From assembly GCA_007118895.1 (NCBI GenBank), contig SKQS01000061.1, forward strand, positions 1 to 37,016: a stretch of DNA of 37,016 bases. The letters are read 5' to 3'. The notes under the pieces were generated by a model. The model was not told the origin of the DNA. It was given only the letters and a program-made list of their open reading frames with translations, and made no database searches. Source of the stretch: Wenzhouxiangella sp. GTDB taxonomy: Bacteria; Pseudomonadota; Gammaproteobacteria; Xanthomonadales; Wenzhouxiangellaceae. Of this stretch, positions 8,989 to 17,766 are shown in pieces. The number at the start of each line of letters is the position of its first letter. The first letter of the stretch is position 1. A program made the translations under genes and the position numbers.

Positions 8989-9849
8989 ATGGTGCAAAAA
9001 AGCCATATTCTGCGGACAATTTTGCCGGTCTTGCTGCTGACGGTTGCCGGCTGCGCGACCTATCATCAGCCCCGCTATGGCTCTGACGGCGTCTACTACG
9101 ACGATCCGCGTGTGGTTTACAGACCGGTGGCGGTAATCAGCCCGGTCTACTATCCGTACTGGTCGCTGGACTATTTCTACTTCAGTCGTTTCTACCACCC
9201 CTACTCGGTGTTTGTTCACCCCTGGGATCCCTGGTACTACCCATATCCGGGCTGGTTCTACGGCTACCACCCCGGCCCCAGAACTCGCGCCCGTCTGAGC
9301 GTGCATGTCGGCGGTTTCTATCCCGGCTTCTACTATCCCTGGTCCAGCTTCGGCTTTCTCTATGCACGATACCGTCCATGGCAGGCTGCGCCGGTACCCG
9401 TTGCCCCGGGTCAACCGCGAGTCAGGGAGATCGATCAGCGGCTGCGCGAAATGCAGCGTCGAGATGCCAGGGCCGCCCGACCTCCCGTACCGGGGCATGC
9501 CACCGTCGACCGGATTCCGACTCGGTTTGGCGACCGCAGCACCGAGACGCGCCACATGACTGGCCCCGCCTATAGTCCGGGAACCCGCCGAATCAGCCGT
9601 CCGGAGACTTTCCCGGAGCGAACGCGATCTCCCGCACCATCACAGCAGCGTCTGCCGGGCCGGACCGAGCCCGCGCAGACGCGCCCGCAGCCGCGCGAGC
9701 AAGTCAGGGAGCGAAGCCGCCCGGAACCTCAGACCCGGTCTTCGCCGAGACGCAGCGAGCCGAGGCAACAGCGCCAGCCTCCGTCGGGTCAGCAATCTCG
9801 CGAGCCCTCACGCCAGGCACCGGTACGCGAACGCTACCGGGATCGCTGA
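8989..9849 (+). CDS. Tyr/Trp-rich lipoprotein with Arg/Gln/Pro-rich tail
   Basis: The 286-residue product has a lipoprotein signal peptide with lipobox TVAGC (Cys22). The next part, to about residue 150, is extremely rich in Tyr, Trp, Phe, Pro and Gly, with repeated YYPYW, YFSRFYHPY and WYYPYPGWFYGYHPG-like patches. After a short helical segment (REIDQRLREMQRRDARAAR) the last ~120 residues are low-complexity Arg/Pro/Gln/Ser and strongly basic. Such aromatic-then-basic lipoproteins occur in many proteobacteria without an assigned role. An envelope surface or nucleic-acid/polysaccharide-binding role is only speculation. It stands alone between two gene groups. Confidence 0.8.
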   Translation: MVQKSHILRTILPVLLLTVAGCATYHQPRYGSDGVYYDDPRVVYRPVAVISPVYYPYWSLDYFYFSRFYHPYSVFVHPWDPWYYPYPGWFYGYHPGPRTRARLSVHVGGFYPGFYYPWSSFGFLYARYRPWQAAPVPVAPGQPRVREIDQRLREMQRRDARAARPPVPGHATVDRIPTRFGDRSTETRHMTGPAYSPGTRRISRPETFPERTRSPAPSQQRLPGRTEPAQTRPQPREQVRERSRPEPQTRSSPRRSEPRQQRQPPSGQQSREPSRQAPVRERYRDR

Positions 9850-9945
9850 CCCAGGGAGCTCGGACGGCTTCTGCCGCGCAGGCTCCTTTCCCGATCGAGC
9901 GACGCCGTATAAAATATCCGGCTATTTCTCAAGCACTTTGCGGCA

Positions 9946-11826
9946 ATGCCTGATTTCTACACGTTCGATGTCATCGTGATCGGCGGCGGCCACGCCGGCA
10001 CCGAGGCGGCGCTGGCGGCGGCCCGGGTCGGCGCCCGTACCCTGCTGATTACCCACAGCATCGAGACCATCGGCCAGATGAGCTGCAACCCGGCCATCGG
10101 CGGCATCGGCAAGGGCCACCTGGTTCGCGAGATCGATGCCCTCGGCGGGATCATGGCACGTGCTGCCGATGCTGGCGGCATCCAGTGGCGAACGCTCAAT
10201 GCGCGCAAGGGTCCAGCGGTGCGTGCAACCCGCGCCCAGTGTGACCGCAACCTCTATCGCCATGCAATTCGCCGCGCCGTCGAGCATCAACCCGGCCTGG
10301 CGGTTTTCCAGCAGCCAGTCGAAGACCTGATCGTTCTCAACGGCCGAGTCGCCGGCTGCCGTATCGCGATGGGACTGAGCTTTCATGCGCCATGCGTGGT
10401 GCTGACGACGGGGACTTTTCTCGGTGGCAAGATTCATATTGGTGAGTCCAGGACCAGCGGTGGTCGGGCTGGCGACGCGCCGGCCAACGCCCTGGCCCGC
10501 CGACTGCGCGAGCTGCCGTTCTCGGTCGGTCGACTGAAAACCGGCACCCCGCCGAGACTGGACGGAAGAACCATCGACCTCTCGGTCATGCAGCCGCAGC
10601 CGGGGGACGACCCCAGACCGGTATTTTCGTTTCTGGGCAATCGCAACGATCACCCGCGCCAGGTTTCCTGCCACATCACCCGGACCTCGGCACGCACTCA
10701 CGAGATCATTGCCGCGAACCTGCATCGCTCACCCATGCACGCAGGACACATCGAGGGCACGGGCCCGCGCTACTGCCCCTCGATCGAAGACAAGATCACC
10801 CGCTTCGCCGATCGTGATTCGCACCAGATCTTCCTCGAACCCGAGGGCCTGGAGGTCAACGAGTTCTACCCCAACGGCATCTCCACCAGCCTGCCGTTCG
10901 ACGTCCAGCTGGCTTTCGTGCGCTCTATCGCCGGCCTGGAACAGGCGCACATCACACGCCCGGGCTATGCCATCGAATACGATTTTTTTGACCCGCGCGA
11001 TCTGCTGTCCAGCCTGGAATCAAGGCATCTGCCCGGTCTGTATCTTGCCGGCCAGATCAACGGCACCACCGGCTACGAGGAAGCGGCGGCCCAGGGCCTG
11101 CTGGCGGGGCTGAACGCAGCCAGGGCAACAGCCGGCCAGGCGCCATGGACGCCGGACCGAACCGAGGCCTATATTGGCGTACTGGTCGATGACCTTGTCA
11201 CCCAGGGGGCCAGCGAGCCCTACCGCATGTTCACCAGCCGTGCCGAGTTTCGGCTTCACCTGCGCGAAGACAACGCCGATCTGCGCCTGACCACGATCGG
11301 CCGCGAGCTGGGGCTGGTGGACGATGCGCGCTGGGAGCAATTCTGCCGGCGCCGCGATGCGATCGAAAGCGAACGCTCGCGCCTGGAGCGCCTGCCCATT
11401 CCGATGGCATCAGGTCTGGCTCAGCGGGTCAGCGAAAGGCTGGGAATAGAGATCAACCGTGACCTTCACGCCGCCGATCTGCTCAAGCGCCCCGACGTGG
11501 CGATAGGCGAGCTGCTTGGCGTCGACGGTATCGGTAAACAAGGGCTCTCGCCTGATGTGGCCGAACAGGTCGCGATACAGATTCGCTACGCCGGCTACCT
11601 GGAGCGGCAGCGTGACGAAATCGCTCGCCAGCAGCGCGCCGGTGACACACCGATCCCGGAAGGCTTCGACTTCAACCGAGTGCATGGGCTGTCCGCCGAA
11701 CTGCTGGAAAAGCTCGAGCGCGTCAGGCCTCAGACAGTCGGCCAGGCCAGTCGCATCCAGGGCATGACGCCGGCCGCCATCTCGCAACTGCTGGTCTGGC
11801 TAAAGCGCGCTCGGGATGCTGCCTGA
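9946..11826 (+). CDS. mnmG: tRNA uridine-5-carboxymethylaminomethyl modification enzyme MnmG (GidA)
   Basis: MnmG works with MnmE to install the carboxymethylaminomethyl group on the wobble uridine of certain tRNAs, using FAD, NADH and methylene-tetrahydrofolate. The 626-residue product shows the FAD-binding dinucleotide fold [10 protein letters not shown] near residues 13-22, the signature blocks [20 protein letters not shown] and [12 protein letters not shown], the second family block [15 protein letters not shown], and a helical C-terminal domain ending in the helix-hairpin region [16 protein letters not shown]. Length is typical (about 630). Unlike many gammaproteobacteria, it is not followed by rsmG-parA-parB; a terminator and an unrelated operon come next. 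Confidence 0.97.
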   Translation: MPDFYTFDVIVIGGGHAGTEAALAAARVGARTLLITHSIETIGQMSCNPAIGGIGKGHLVREIDALGGIMARAADAGGIQWRTLNARKGPAVRATRAQCDRNLYRHAIRRAVEHQPGLAVFQQPVEDLIVLNGRVAGCRIAMGLSFHAPCVVLTTGTFLGGKIHIGESRTSGGRAGDAPANALARRLRELPFSVGRLKTGTPPRLDGRTIDLSVMQPQPGDDPRPVFSFLGNRNDHPRQVSCHITRTSARTHEIIAANLHRSPMHAGHIEGTGPRYCPSIEDKITRFADRDSHQIFLEPEGLEVNEFYPNGISTSLPFDVQLAFVRSIAGLEQAHITRPGYAIEYDFFDPRDLLSSLESRHLPGLYLAGQINGTTGYEEAAAQGLLAGLNAARATAGQAPWTPDRTEAYIGVLVDDLVTQGASEPYRMFTSRAEFRLHLREDNADLRLTTIGRELGLVDDARWEQFCRRRDAIESERSRLERLPIPMASGLAQRVSERLGIEINRDLHAADLLKRPDVAIGELLGVDGIGKQGLSPDVAEQVAIQIRYAGYLERQRDEIARQQRAGDTPIPEGFDFNRVHGLSAELLEKLERVRPQTVGQASRIQGMTPAAISQLLVWLKRARDAA

Positions 11827-11890
11827 ACCCGTTTCCTCACCGAAACCTTCGCCAACTCGACGATTGCGATTGGTTTCACTATGTGTTCAC

Positions 11891-11917
11891 GGCCGAAGTG
11901 CAAAATTGCACTTGGCC
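11891..11917. repeat. Strong inverted repeat downstream of mnmG
   Basis: A near-perfect 27-base palindrome: GGCC, a bulged G, AAGTGCAA, an AA loop, then TTGCACTTGGCC, giving 12 base pairs with one bulge. It lies 65 bases past the mnmG stop and has no T-run, so it is not a classical terminator. Possible roles include mRNA 3'-end protection, a protein-binding operator or a REP-like unit. Confidence 0.6.
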
Positions 11918-11971
11918 GGAGCGGAAATCCCAAGGCTCTGACTCCCCTCCACCGTTTCGGTCAATCCGCAA

Positions 11972-12009
11972 CGCCCTCGACCACGGCTCCCGGTCGGGGG
12001 CGTTTTTTT
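11972..12009 (+). terminator. Rho-independent terminator after mnmG
   Basis: An 11-base-pair GC-rich stem (CGCCCTCGACC / GGTCGGGGGCG, one G-U pair), a 9-base loop and a run of seven T on the plus strand. It sits 145 bases after the mnmG stop and 70 bases before the next gene, and separates the two transcription units. Confidence 0.85.
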
Positions 12010-12078
12010 ACATCAGAGCCTCCTTGGATGCATCCTGCAACGACCCCACCACCACGCAGGTTCCGATAACATCAGGAA

Positions 12079-12528
12079 ATGGGCAGACCCGCCGCGCCAT
12101 CCACCGTCTCGACCAGCCCGGTAGCGACTTTGCTTGGCTGGCTGGGCGTCATTCCGTTCGTCACTTTCGCCCTCGATGGCTGGCTGGACTGGCACGGCTG
12201 GTCGGATCTGACGCTGCTGTTGAAAACCTACGCGCTGCTTATCCTGAGCTTCCTGTGTGGCTGCCTTTGGCTTGAGGCGCTCAAGGCCGATCATCGTCTG
12301 GCGCTGATCGCCAGCAATCTGATAGTGCTGGTTGGCTGGCCTCTGATCCTGGTGCCGGTCGCCCTGGCCGGGCTGATGCTGGCCGTTCTGTTCGTGACAG
12401 TCTGGTTCGGCGAACGTCTGGTGGCTGAAGACCGTCCCGGCTGGTATCAGCGGCTGCGCAGTCGGCTTTCCATCAGCGTTGCCGTGCTCCTGGCGACAGG
12501 TGCCCTGGGCCACCTGTTCCATGGCTGA
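12079..12528 (+). CDS. DUF3429-type integral membrane protein
   Basis: The 149-residue product is almost entirely membrane helices (about residues 17-37, 48-66, 74-92, 95-114 and 132-148). The start GWLGVIPFV and the stretch YALLILSFLCGCLWLEAL resemble the DUF3429 family; the match is by eye. AGGA lies just upstream of ATG 12079. It is the first gene of the ABC-transporter operon and overlaps the ATPase start by 8 bases, so a membrane role linked to the transporter is possible, but DUF3429 proteins have no established function. Confidence 0.75.
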   Translation: MGRPAAPSTVSTSPVATLLGWLGVIPFVTFALDGWLDWHGWSDLTLLLKTYALLILSFLCGCLWLEALKADHRLALIASNLIVLVGWPLILVPVALAGLMLAVLFVTVWFGERLVAEDRPGWYQRLRSRLSISVAVLLATGALGHLFHG

Positions 12529-13189
12529 ACCGGTACTCCAGCTGAGCGCCATTTCGCGTGCCTTCGGATCGGGCGACGAGAAGACCAGGGTGCTGGACGA
12601 TCTGGACCTGGTCATGGGAGCTGGAGAACGCATTGCCATCATGGGCAGCTCCGGCTCGGGCAAGTCGACCCTGTTGCACATCGCCGCAGGTATGGATCGC
12701 CCCGATGCCGGCCGGGTTCGGATTGCCGGCACTGATCTGGCCGGGCTGGACGAGCCAGAGCTGACCCGGCACCGGGCGCGCCACATCGGCCTGGTTTTCC
12801 AGGATTTCAACCTGATGGACAGCCTGACCGTATCGGAGAATATCGAGCTGCCGTTGTGGCTCAATGGGATCGCCCGGCGCGAGCATGCGGTCTCGAGACT
12901 GGCCGAAGAGCTCGGCATTGGCGGCCTGCTCGACAGGCTGCCGGAATCATTGTCGGGCGGAGAGAAACAGCGAGTGGCCATCGCCCGGGCACTCGTTCAC
13001 CGTCCACTGCTGGTGCTGGCCGACGAGCCGACCGGCGCCCTGGACGAGGTAACGGCCGCCAGCGTCATGGCCCTGTTTGAAGAGGTTACCAGGCAGAGCG
13101 GCGCCAGCCTGCTGCTGGTGACCCACGACCGCGATGTGGCCGCCGTTTGCCAGCGCACCCTGACCCTGTCTGGCGGACAGCTGCACTGA
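12521..13189 (+). CDS. YbbA/LolD-type ABC transporter ATP-binding protein
   Basis: This 222-residue ATPase belongs to the MacB/LolD/YbbA subfamily that drives FtsX-like permeases. Motifs in order: Walker A GSSGSGKST (42-50), Q-loop LVFQDFNLM (91-99), signature LSGGEKQ (144-150), Walker B LLVLADEP (163-170) and H-loop His202 (LLVTHD). ATG 12521 is inside the end of the DUF3429 gene. The product stop (TGA) shares a base with the permease ATG. The partner permease and the AttH-like protein downstream suggest a YbbAP or AttEFG-AttH system, probably moving lipid or other hydrophobic cargo, though the substrate is unknown. Confidence 0.93.
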   Translation: MAEPVLQLSAISRAFGSGDEKTRVLDDLDLVMGAGERIAIMGSSGSGKSTLLHIAAGMDRPDAGRVRIAGTDLAGLDEPELTRHRARHIGLVFQDFNLMDSLTVSENIELPLWLNGIARREHAVSRLAEELGIGGLLDRLPESLSGGEKQRVAIARALVHRPLLVLADEPTGALDEVTAASVMALFEEVTRQSGASLLLVTHDRDVAAVCQRTLTLSGGQLH

Positions 13190-15633
13190 TGTTGCTTGCC
13201 AGAAGCTCTTTGCGTTTTTTCGCCCGGCATCCGGGACAGCTTGCGCTGGCATTGATCGGCATTGCTGCAGGCGTGGCGGTAATGACCGGCGTGCTGCTGA
13301 TCCGCCACGTGCTGCTTGATGGCCTGGACGAGGCCAGGGCCGAACTGGCCGGTCCGGACAGCCTTCGCATCGTGTCGACTACAGGCGCCATCAGCCCGGA
13401 ACAGTTCGCCAGGCTGGCGCTGACAGACGGAGCCCCGGAGCTGGTGCCGGTACTGCGTCAGCGCGTTCGGATCGGAGATCGCCGACTGGAGCTGGTCGGG
13501 ATAGACCCGCTGACTCTGGCCACCGGCAGCAGATTTCAACTCAGTGGCTTCGAGGCCGGGCAGCTGCTTGGCGGCACCAACCGGGTCGCATTGAACGCCA
13601 CCACGCTGTCACGGCTCGGCGCCGGACAGGATGAAACCGTGGACTTGACGGTTGGCCAGCGCACCCTGGCAGTCGAGCTCGCGCTGGTTCTGGATGGCAA
13701 CCGCGGGCTCGATGACCGCCTGCTGATGGACCTGGCCTCAGCCCAGCACCTGCTGGGCGGCAAGGCCGAGATCACGCTGATCGAAGCACCGGCACAAGCC
13801 GGAGAATGGCTGGCCAGGCATCTTCCGTCCGAGCTGGTGCTGCAAGGCGCCGAAATCCGGCGCGAGGAGGCCCGACGCCTGACGGCAGGCATGCGCGCCA
13901 ATCTCAGCGCAATGGGCCTGCTCGCGCTGGCCGTCGGACTGTTTGTGATTTTTGGTGTTCTCAACTTCCTGCTGGTCCAGCGTCGCAGATCATTTGCCAT
14001 CATTCGCGCGATAGGCGTCACTCCTGCACAGCTCGATCGGCAGCTGTTGCTTGAAGCGATGGCACTGGCCGGATTGGGAGGCCTTGCCGGATTGGTGATC
14101 GGCACCTGGCTGGCCGACCGGCTATTGGACCTGGTCCGACGCCCCCTTCTCGAGGTCTATCAGGCACTGCCGGTGGCCGGGGTCGAGCCCAGCGTGGCGC
14201 TTTACCTAGGCGTGCTCGTCCTCACCCTGGCCGCAGCCGCGCTGGCGACCGCACCGGTGCTGATCGAGGCGCGACAGATTCCACCCGGGCAACTGGTTCG
14301 GTCGGATCGCCGACCTGCACTTCAGCGACGCTGGATCATCCTGCTCATCAGCGCCGGCCTCACCCTATCCGGAGCGCTGGTACTGGTTGGCTCCGACGGG
14401 CTGCCGGCCGCGCTGGTCGGCTTGTTCCTGGTGCTGGCCGGTCTGGTCGTACTGGTACCTTCGATCGCTTTTGGCATCATCAAGCTGGGGTCCAATATCG
14501 GTCAACCCGAACTGTTTTCCCGGGCGCTCGGGCTGGTCCAGGGCGGGCGCCGACGCCTGGCACCGGCGATTGCTGCATTGACGCTGGCGCTGGCCCTGGG
14601 GGCCGGCATAGGCATGATGGTCATGGGCTTCCGCGTTGCGGTCGATGACTGGATCGACCGCCTGCTCCGAGCCAGCGTTTACCTCACCGTGGATGCCGGA
14701 GTGATCGATCAGCGCGTGGTCGACGCGGTAGCCTCCAGCGCAAAGGTCGTGGCAATTTCCTCGGCCCGTCGGATCGAGCTGGCCGACGGCCATATCCTGG
14801 TAGCCTACGATCTTCCCGAGCCGGCCTGGGGAGGCTTCGACTGGGTGGCCGGTGACCAACCCCTTGCCCGCGAGGCCTTCATCGCCGGAACCGGTGTGCT
14901 GATCACCGAGCCGCTGGCCAGACATCGACAACTGGACCTGGGGCAAACCATCAAGCTGTCAACTCCCGCCGGCGCGCAGTCCTTCGCGATCGCCGGCATC
15001 TTTCGGGATTACAGCAGCGAGCAGGGCTTTGTCGCCATCAATGGTCCCACCTACCGGCAGATCTGGGATGACCCGGTTCGTGACAGCCTGGGACTCTACC
15101 CGGCCACTGATGTCAGCCTGGCAGACCTGCACAGATCGATCGCTGCGATCGAAGGACTGGCCGGGCGGGAGCGGCTGACCACTCGCGAGGAGATCCGCAG
15201 CGAAACGCTGGCGGTCTTTGATCGCACCTTCCGCATTACCACCGCCCTGGCCGTGCTGGTCGGCCTGATTGCCGCCGTATGCCTGCTCAGCGCGCTGCTG
15301 GCCATGGTGCTCGAGCGCCAGCGTGACTACGCCACCTTGCGGGCACTTGGCCTGCCCGCGCACCGGCTGTTCATGCTGGTACTGGTTCAGACCGGCGCCC
15401 TGGCGCTGACCGCGCTGCTGCTGGCCACACCGCTGGCGACGCTGATTCACGGCCTGCTGTCATTGACCGTACAGCCACGTGCCTTCGGCTGGAGCGTGCC
15501 GGTAGTCTGGGCCTGGCAACCGGTGTTGGCCCTGGTGCCGGTGGTCATTGTCGTGGCGCTTGTAGCCGGTCTCGCGCCGGCCCGACGGCTGGCCCTCACA
15601 CCGCCCAGCCGGCTGCTTCGTGGCGACCGGTGA
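13189..15633 (+). CDS. YbbP/FtsX-type ABC transporter permease (large, two FtsX domains)
   Basis: This 814-residue permease has an N-terminal helix (LALALIGIAAGVAVMTGVLL), a periplasmic domain of about 200 residues, a first three-helix FtsX core (about 240-360), a middle pair of helices, a second periplasmic domain, and a C-terminal three-helix FtsX core (about 690-805) ending in PSRLLRGDR. The doubled FtsX layout matches YbbP and corresponds to a fusion of AttF and AttG-like halves. ATG 13189 overlaps the ATPase stop (TGATG), and its own stop overlaps the next start (GTGA), so all are probably translated together. Confidence 0.92.
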   Translation: MLLARSSLRFFARHPGQLALALIGIAAGVAVMTGVLLIRHVLLDGLDEARAELAGPDSLRIVSTTGAISPEQFARLALTDGAPELVPVLRQRVRIGDRRLELVGIDPLTLATGSRFQLSGFEAGQLLGGTNRVALNATTLSRLGAGQDETVDLTVGQRTLAVELALVLDGNRGLDDRLLMDLASAQHLLGGKAEITLIEAPAQAGEWLARHLPSELVLQGAEIRREEARRLTAGMRANLSAMGLLALAVGLFVIFGVLNFLLVQRRRSFAIIRAIGVTPAQLDRQLLLEAMALAGLGGLAGLVIGTWLADRLLDLVRRPLLEVYQALPVAGVEPSVALYLGVLVLTLAAAALATAPVLIEARQIPPGQLVRSDRRPALQRRWIILLISAGLTLSGALVLVGSDGLPAALVGLFLVLAGLVVLVPSIAFGIIKLGSNIGQPELFSRALGLVQGGRRRLAPAIAALTLALALGAGIGMMVMGFRVAVDDWIDRLLRASVYLTVDAGVIDQRVVDAVASSAKVVAISSARRIELADGHILVAYDLPEPAWGGFDWVAGDQPLAREAFIAGTGVLITEPLARHRQLDLGQTIKLSTPAGAQSFAIAGIFRDYSSEQGFVAINGPTYRQIWDDPVRDSLGLYPATDVSLADLHRSIAAIEGLAGRERLTTREEIRSETLAVFDRTFRITTALAVLVGLIAAVCLLSALLAMVLERQRDYATLRALGLPAHRLFMLVLVQTGALALTALLLATPLATLIHGLLSLTVQPRAFGWSVPVVWAWQPVLALVPVVIVVALVAGLAPARRLALTPPSRLLRGDR

Positions 15634-16775
15634 CTGAAACCGCCACCCGATCCGGCAGATTGATGCCGCTGTTGATCGTGACAGTTGCTGTCGCCGCACT
15701 GATGGTCATATGGCTTGCACGGCAAACCGTGAATCCGGAACCAACGGTTCAGCCGATGACCGCGCGCGGGCTCTTGAGCAATGCGCCGGAAGCGTTCCGG
15801 CGCGTCACCGGGCCGCAACCCCTGAACTTTCCTCAAGACCACGGTGCCCACCCGGACTATCGCAACGAATGGTGGTATTTCACCGGCAATCTGAGCGATA
15901 GGCAGGGCCGTCGCTTCGGTTTTCACTTCACCCTGTTCCGGTTTGCGCTTGGCGCGCTCGAGACCCTCGATTCGCCGTTCCATGCCGATCAGCTGTGGAT
16001 GGCCCATCTGGCCTTGAGTGATGCCGAGCGCGGCCAGCACTTTCAGGCCGAGCGCTTCGCTCGCGGCACGCTGGGCCTGGCCGGAGCAACGCCCGAGCGC
16101 TGGTGGCTGCGCGACTGGACAGTCGAGTGGCAAGCCGACGCCTGGCATCTGAAGGCGGCAGGCGAAGAGTTTGCCCTGGCGCTCCGTCTTGCGCCAACCC
16201 GGCCACTGGTGCTGCAGGGCGATGCCGGCTACAGCCGCAAGGGCCCGGAGCCCGGCAATGCCTCTCGCTACTACTCGGCCACTCGGCTGGCAGCCGATGG
16301 CAAGCTGACGCGCGAAGGGGAGCTTGTTGAGGTCAGCGGACTGGCCTGGCTGGACCGGGAATGGGGATCAAGCCAGCTGTCTCCCGACTTGTCGGGATGG
16401 GACTGGTTTGCGCTGCAGCTGGATGATGGACGCGACCTGATGGTCTATCGCCTGCGCCGAGACGATGGCACTGCTTCACCGTTTTCCGCCGGCGTGCTGG
16501 TTGACCCCGACGGCAGCTATCAAACCCTTCAGAAGCATGATTTCACGGCAAGACCTCAGCGATGGTGGACCGACCAGCAAGGCGCCAGCTGGCCGGTGGA
16601 ATGGCAGCTGAAACTTCCCCTGGCCGAGCTCTCCATGACCGTCGAGGCCGTATTCGACGAGCAGCTTTTCACCGGCAGCGTGGTGTACTGGGAAGGCGCG
16701 GTCGATGTGCTTGACACCGCCAGTGGCGTGACCCTCGGCAAGGGATACCTGGAACTCAGCGGCTATGCCGACTGA
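15630..16775 (+). CDS. AttH/CrtC-type lipocalin-like protein
   Basis: The 381-residue product has an N-terminal hydrophobic anchor (about residues 11-29) and then the two-lobed beta-barrel of the AttH/hydroxyneurosporene-synthase (CrtC, Lipocalin_9) family: NEWWYFTGNLSD and FGFHFTLFRFA in the first lobe, WLDREWGSSQL and GWDWFALQLDDGRDLMVYRLR in the second. Carotenoid hydratase activity is unlikely because no carotenoid genes are present. In other genomes the family commonly follows the same kind of ABC genes. It probably acts in the periplasm as a binding partner of the transporter. The GTG start at 15630 overlaps the permease stop. Confidence 0.88.
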   Translation: MTETATRSGRLMPLLIVTVAVAALMVIWLARQTVNPEPTVQPMTARGLLSNAPEAFRRVTGPQPLNFPQDHGAHPDYRNEWWYFTGNLSDRQGRRFGFHFTLFRFALGALETLDSPFHADQLWMAHLALSDAERGQHFQAERFARGTLGLAGATPERWWLRDWTVEWQADAWHLKAAGEEFALALRLAPTRPLVLQGDAGYSRKGPEPGNASRYYSATRLAADGKLTREGELVEVSGLAWLDREWGSSQLSPDLSGWDWFALQLDDGRDLMVYRLRRDDGTASPFSAGVLVDPDGSYQTLQKHDFTARPQRWWTDQQGASWPVEWQLKLPLAELSMTVEAVFDEQLFTGSVVYWEGAVDVLDTASGVTLGKGYLELSGYAD

Positions 16776-16785
16776 ATGTTCTTTT

Positions 16786-17745
16786 TTAGTGGACGCGCAG
16801 TCGGTCCAGTGGCGAGGAGGGCATGGTCTCGCCAGACAACCTGGCCAGCGTGCCAGCGTCCATGTCGCGGTAGGCGCCGGTACCAAGCAACCGCTCGACC
16901 GTACTCATTGCGACCCCGCTTTGAATCAGGTGCACGGCAAAGCTGTTGCGCAGTGTGTTTTTGCCGATCTGCTTCATGATGTTGGCCTCGCTGGCGGCCA
17001 GGGAAAAGCGCCGGCGGATTACGGTTTCCGAGACATGATCGGTGCTTGAGCGACGACCGCTTCCCGGCACCGGCAGGAAAAGGTATTGCCATTGCCAGCT
17101 GCGCGCCAGGTTGGGCTGACGACGGGCAACCTCTTCCGGGAGCGCGGTTTGACCGTAACCACTGGCCACTTCCTCGATGTGCTGGGCGCGCCGTATCTCG
17201 AGATGTCGCTTGAGCGGCTCAAGCACGGTCTGAGGCAGCATGGTGTGGCGTTTGAGCGTCCCACTCAGGCCATGAACCAGAATGCGGCCGTCGGGGATAT
17301 CCAGGTCGCGATTGCGCAAGCGCACGCATTCGAGCAGGCGCAAGCCCGAACCGTAGCAAAGCGCAGCGATCAGAAAGGATAATCCCTCAAGATGCGAAAG
17401 CAGCCGCTGTACTTCCTCGGGAGACAGCACGGTTGGACCGGTACCAGAGAGCCGCTCGCGCAAGTAGTTCTCGATCCACGGTGGCCGCATTTCGAAAACC
17501 CGGGCATAGAGCAGCTCTATGGCCTTGAGCGCCTGGGTGCGCGTCGCCGCCGAAGCATAGCGATCCATGGCCAGATGGCGCATGAAAGTGTCCAGGTCCT
17601 CACGGCCCAGCGCCGACAGGTCGCGACCATCGAAAAATAGCAAAAAGGCACGCGCCCAGTACAGGTATGACTTGGCAATCAGGTGCGAGCGGGCCCGTCC
17701 GGTCAGTCCGCGGCGCAATTCACAAAGCAGCTTCCCGGTCTCCAT
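16786..17745 (-). CDS. Integron-integrase (IntI) homologue lacking catalytic tyrosine
   Basis: The 319-residue product aligns by eye along its whole length with IntI tyrosine recombinases: N-terminal SAM-like domain, then YGSGLRLLECVRLR, TMLP, the IntI-specific insert region (GYGQTALPEEVARRQPN, then WQWQYLF), NTLRNSFAVHLI, VERLLG and the C-terminal SPLD. Catalytic residues kept are Arg136, Lys165 and Arg266. Lost are the HxxR His (Asn263), the LLGH His (Thr289) and, in an ungapped C-terminal alignment, the nucleophile Tyr (Gly298). The frame is uninterrupted. Strand exchange is therefore not expected. ATG 17745 was chosen because a TTG further upstream lies inside the likely -35 box. No attC or cassette array is visible beside it. 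Confidence 0.88.
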   Translation of the reverse strand: METGKLLCELRRGLTGRARSHLIAKSYLYWARAFLLFFDGRDLSALGREDLDTFMRHLAMDRYASAATRTQALKAIELLYARVFEMRPPWIENYLRERLSGTGPTVLSPEEVQRLLSHLEGLSFLIAALCYGSGLRLLECVRLRNRDLDIPDGRILVHGLSGTLKRHTMLPQTVLEPLKRHLEIRRAQHIEEVASGYGQTALPEEVARRQPNLARSWQWQYLFLPVPGSGRRSSTDHVSETVIRRRFSLAASEANIMKQIGKNTLRNSFAVHLIQSGVAMSTVERLLGTGAYRDMDAGTLARLSGETMPSSPLDRLRVH

Positions 17746-17766
17746 GCTGTTCAATATAGAGCATGG
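17742..17766 (-). promoter_or_regulatory. Palindrome overlapping the intI-like start and -10 box
   Basis: Seven-base inverted arms CCATGCT / AGCATGG flank an 11-base AT-rich centre. The palindrome covers the predicted -10 box and the ATG of the integrase homologue, the position expected for a repressor operator. It does not match the CTGT-N8-ACAG LexA box found at classical intI genes. Confidence 0.4.

Noticed and set aside
9885-9913. Promoter for mnmG around TATAAA at 9908-9913
   Set aside because: The -10 is good, but no acceptable -35 lies 16-18 bases upstream; not strong enough to list.
12013-12981. Minus-strand open frame of 322 codons
   Set aside because: Covers the DUF3429 gene and the ATPase Walker A region in antisense; no family features.
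17742-17766. Classical LexA box at the integrase promoter
   Set aside because: The spacing and right half do not fit CTGT-N8-ACAG; only a general palindrome remains.
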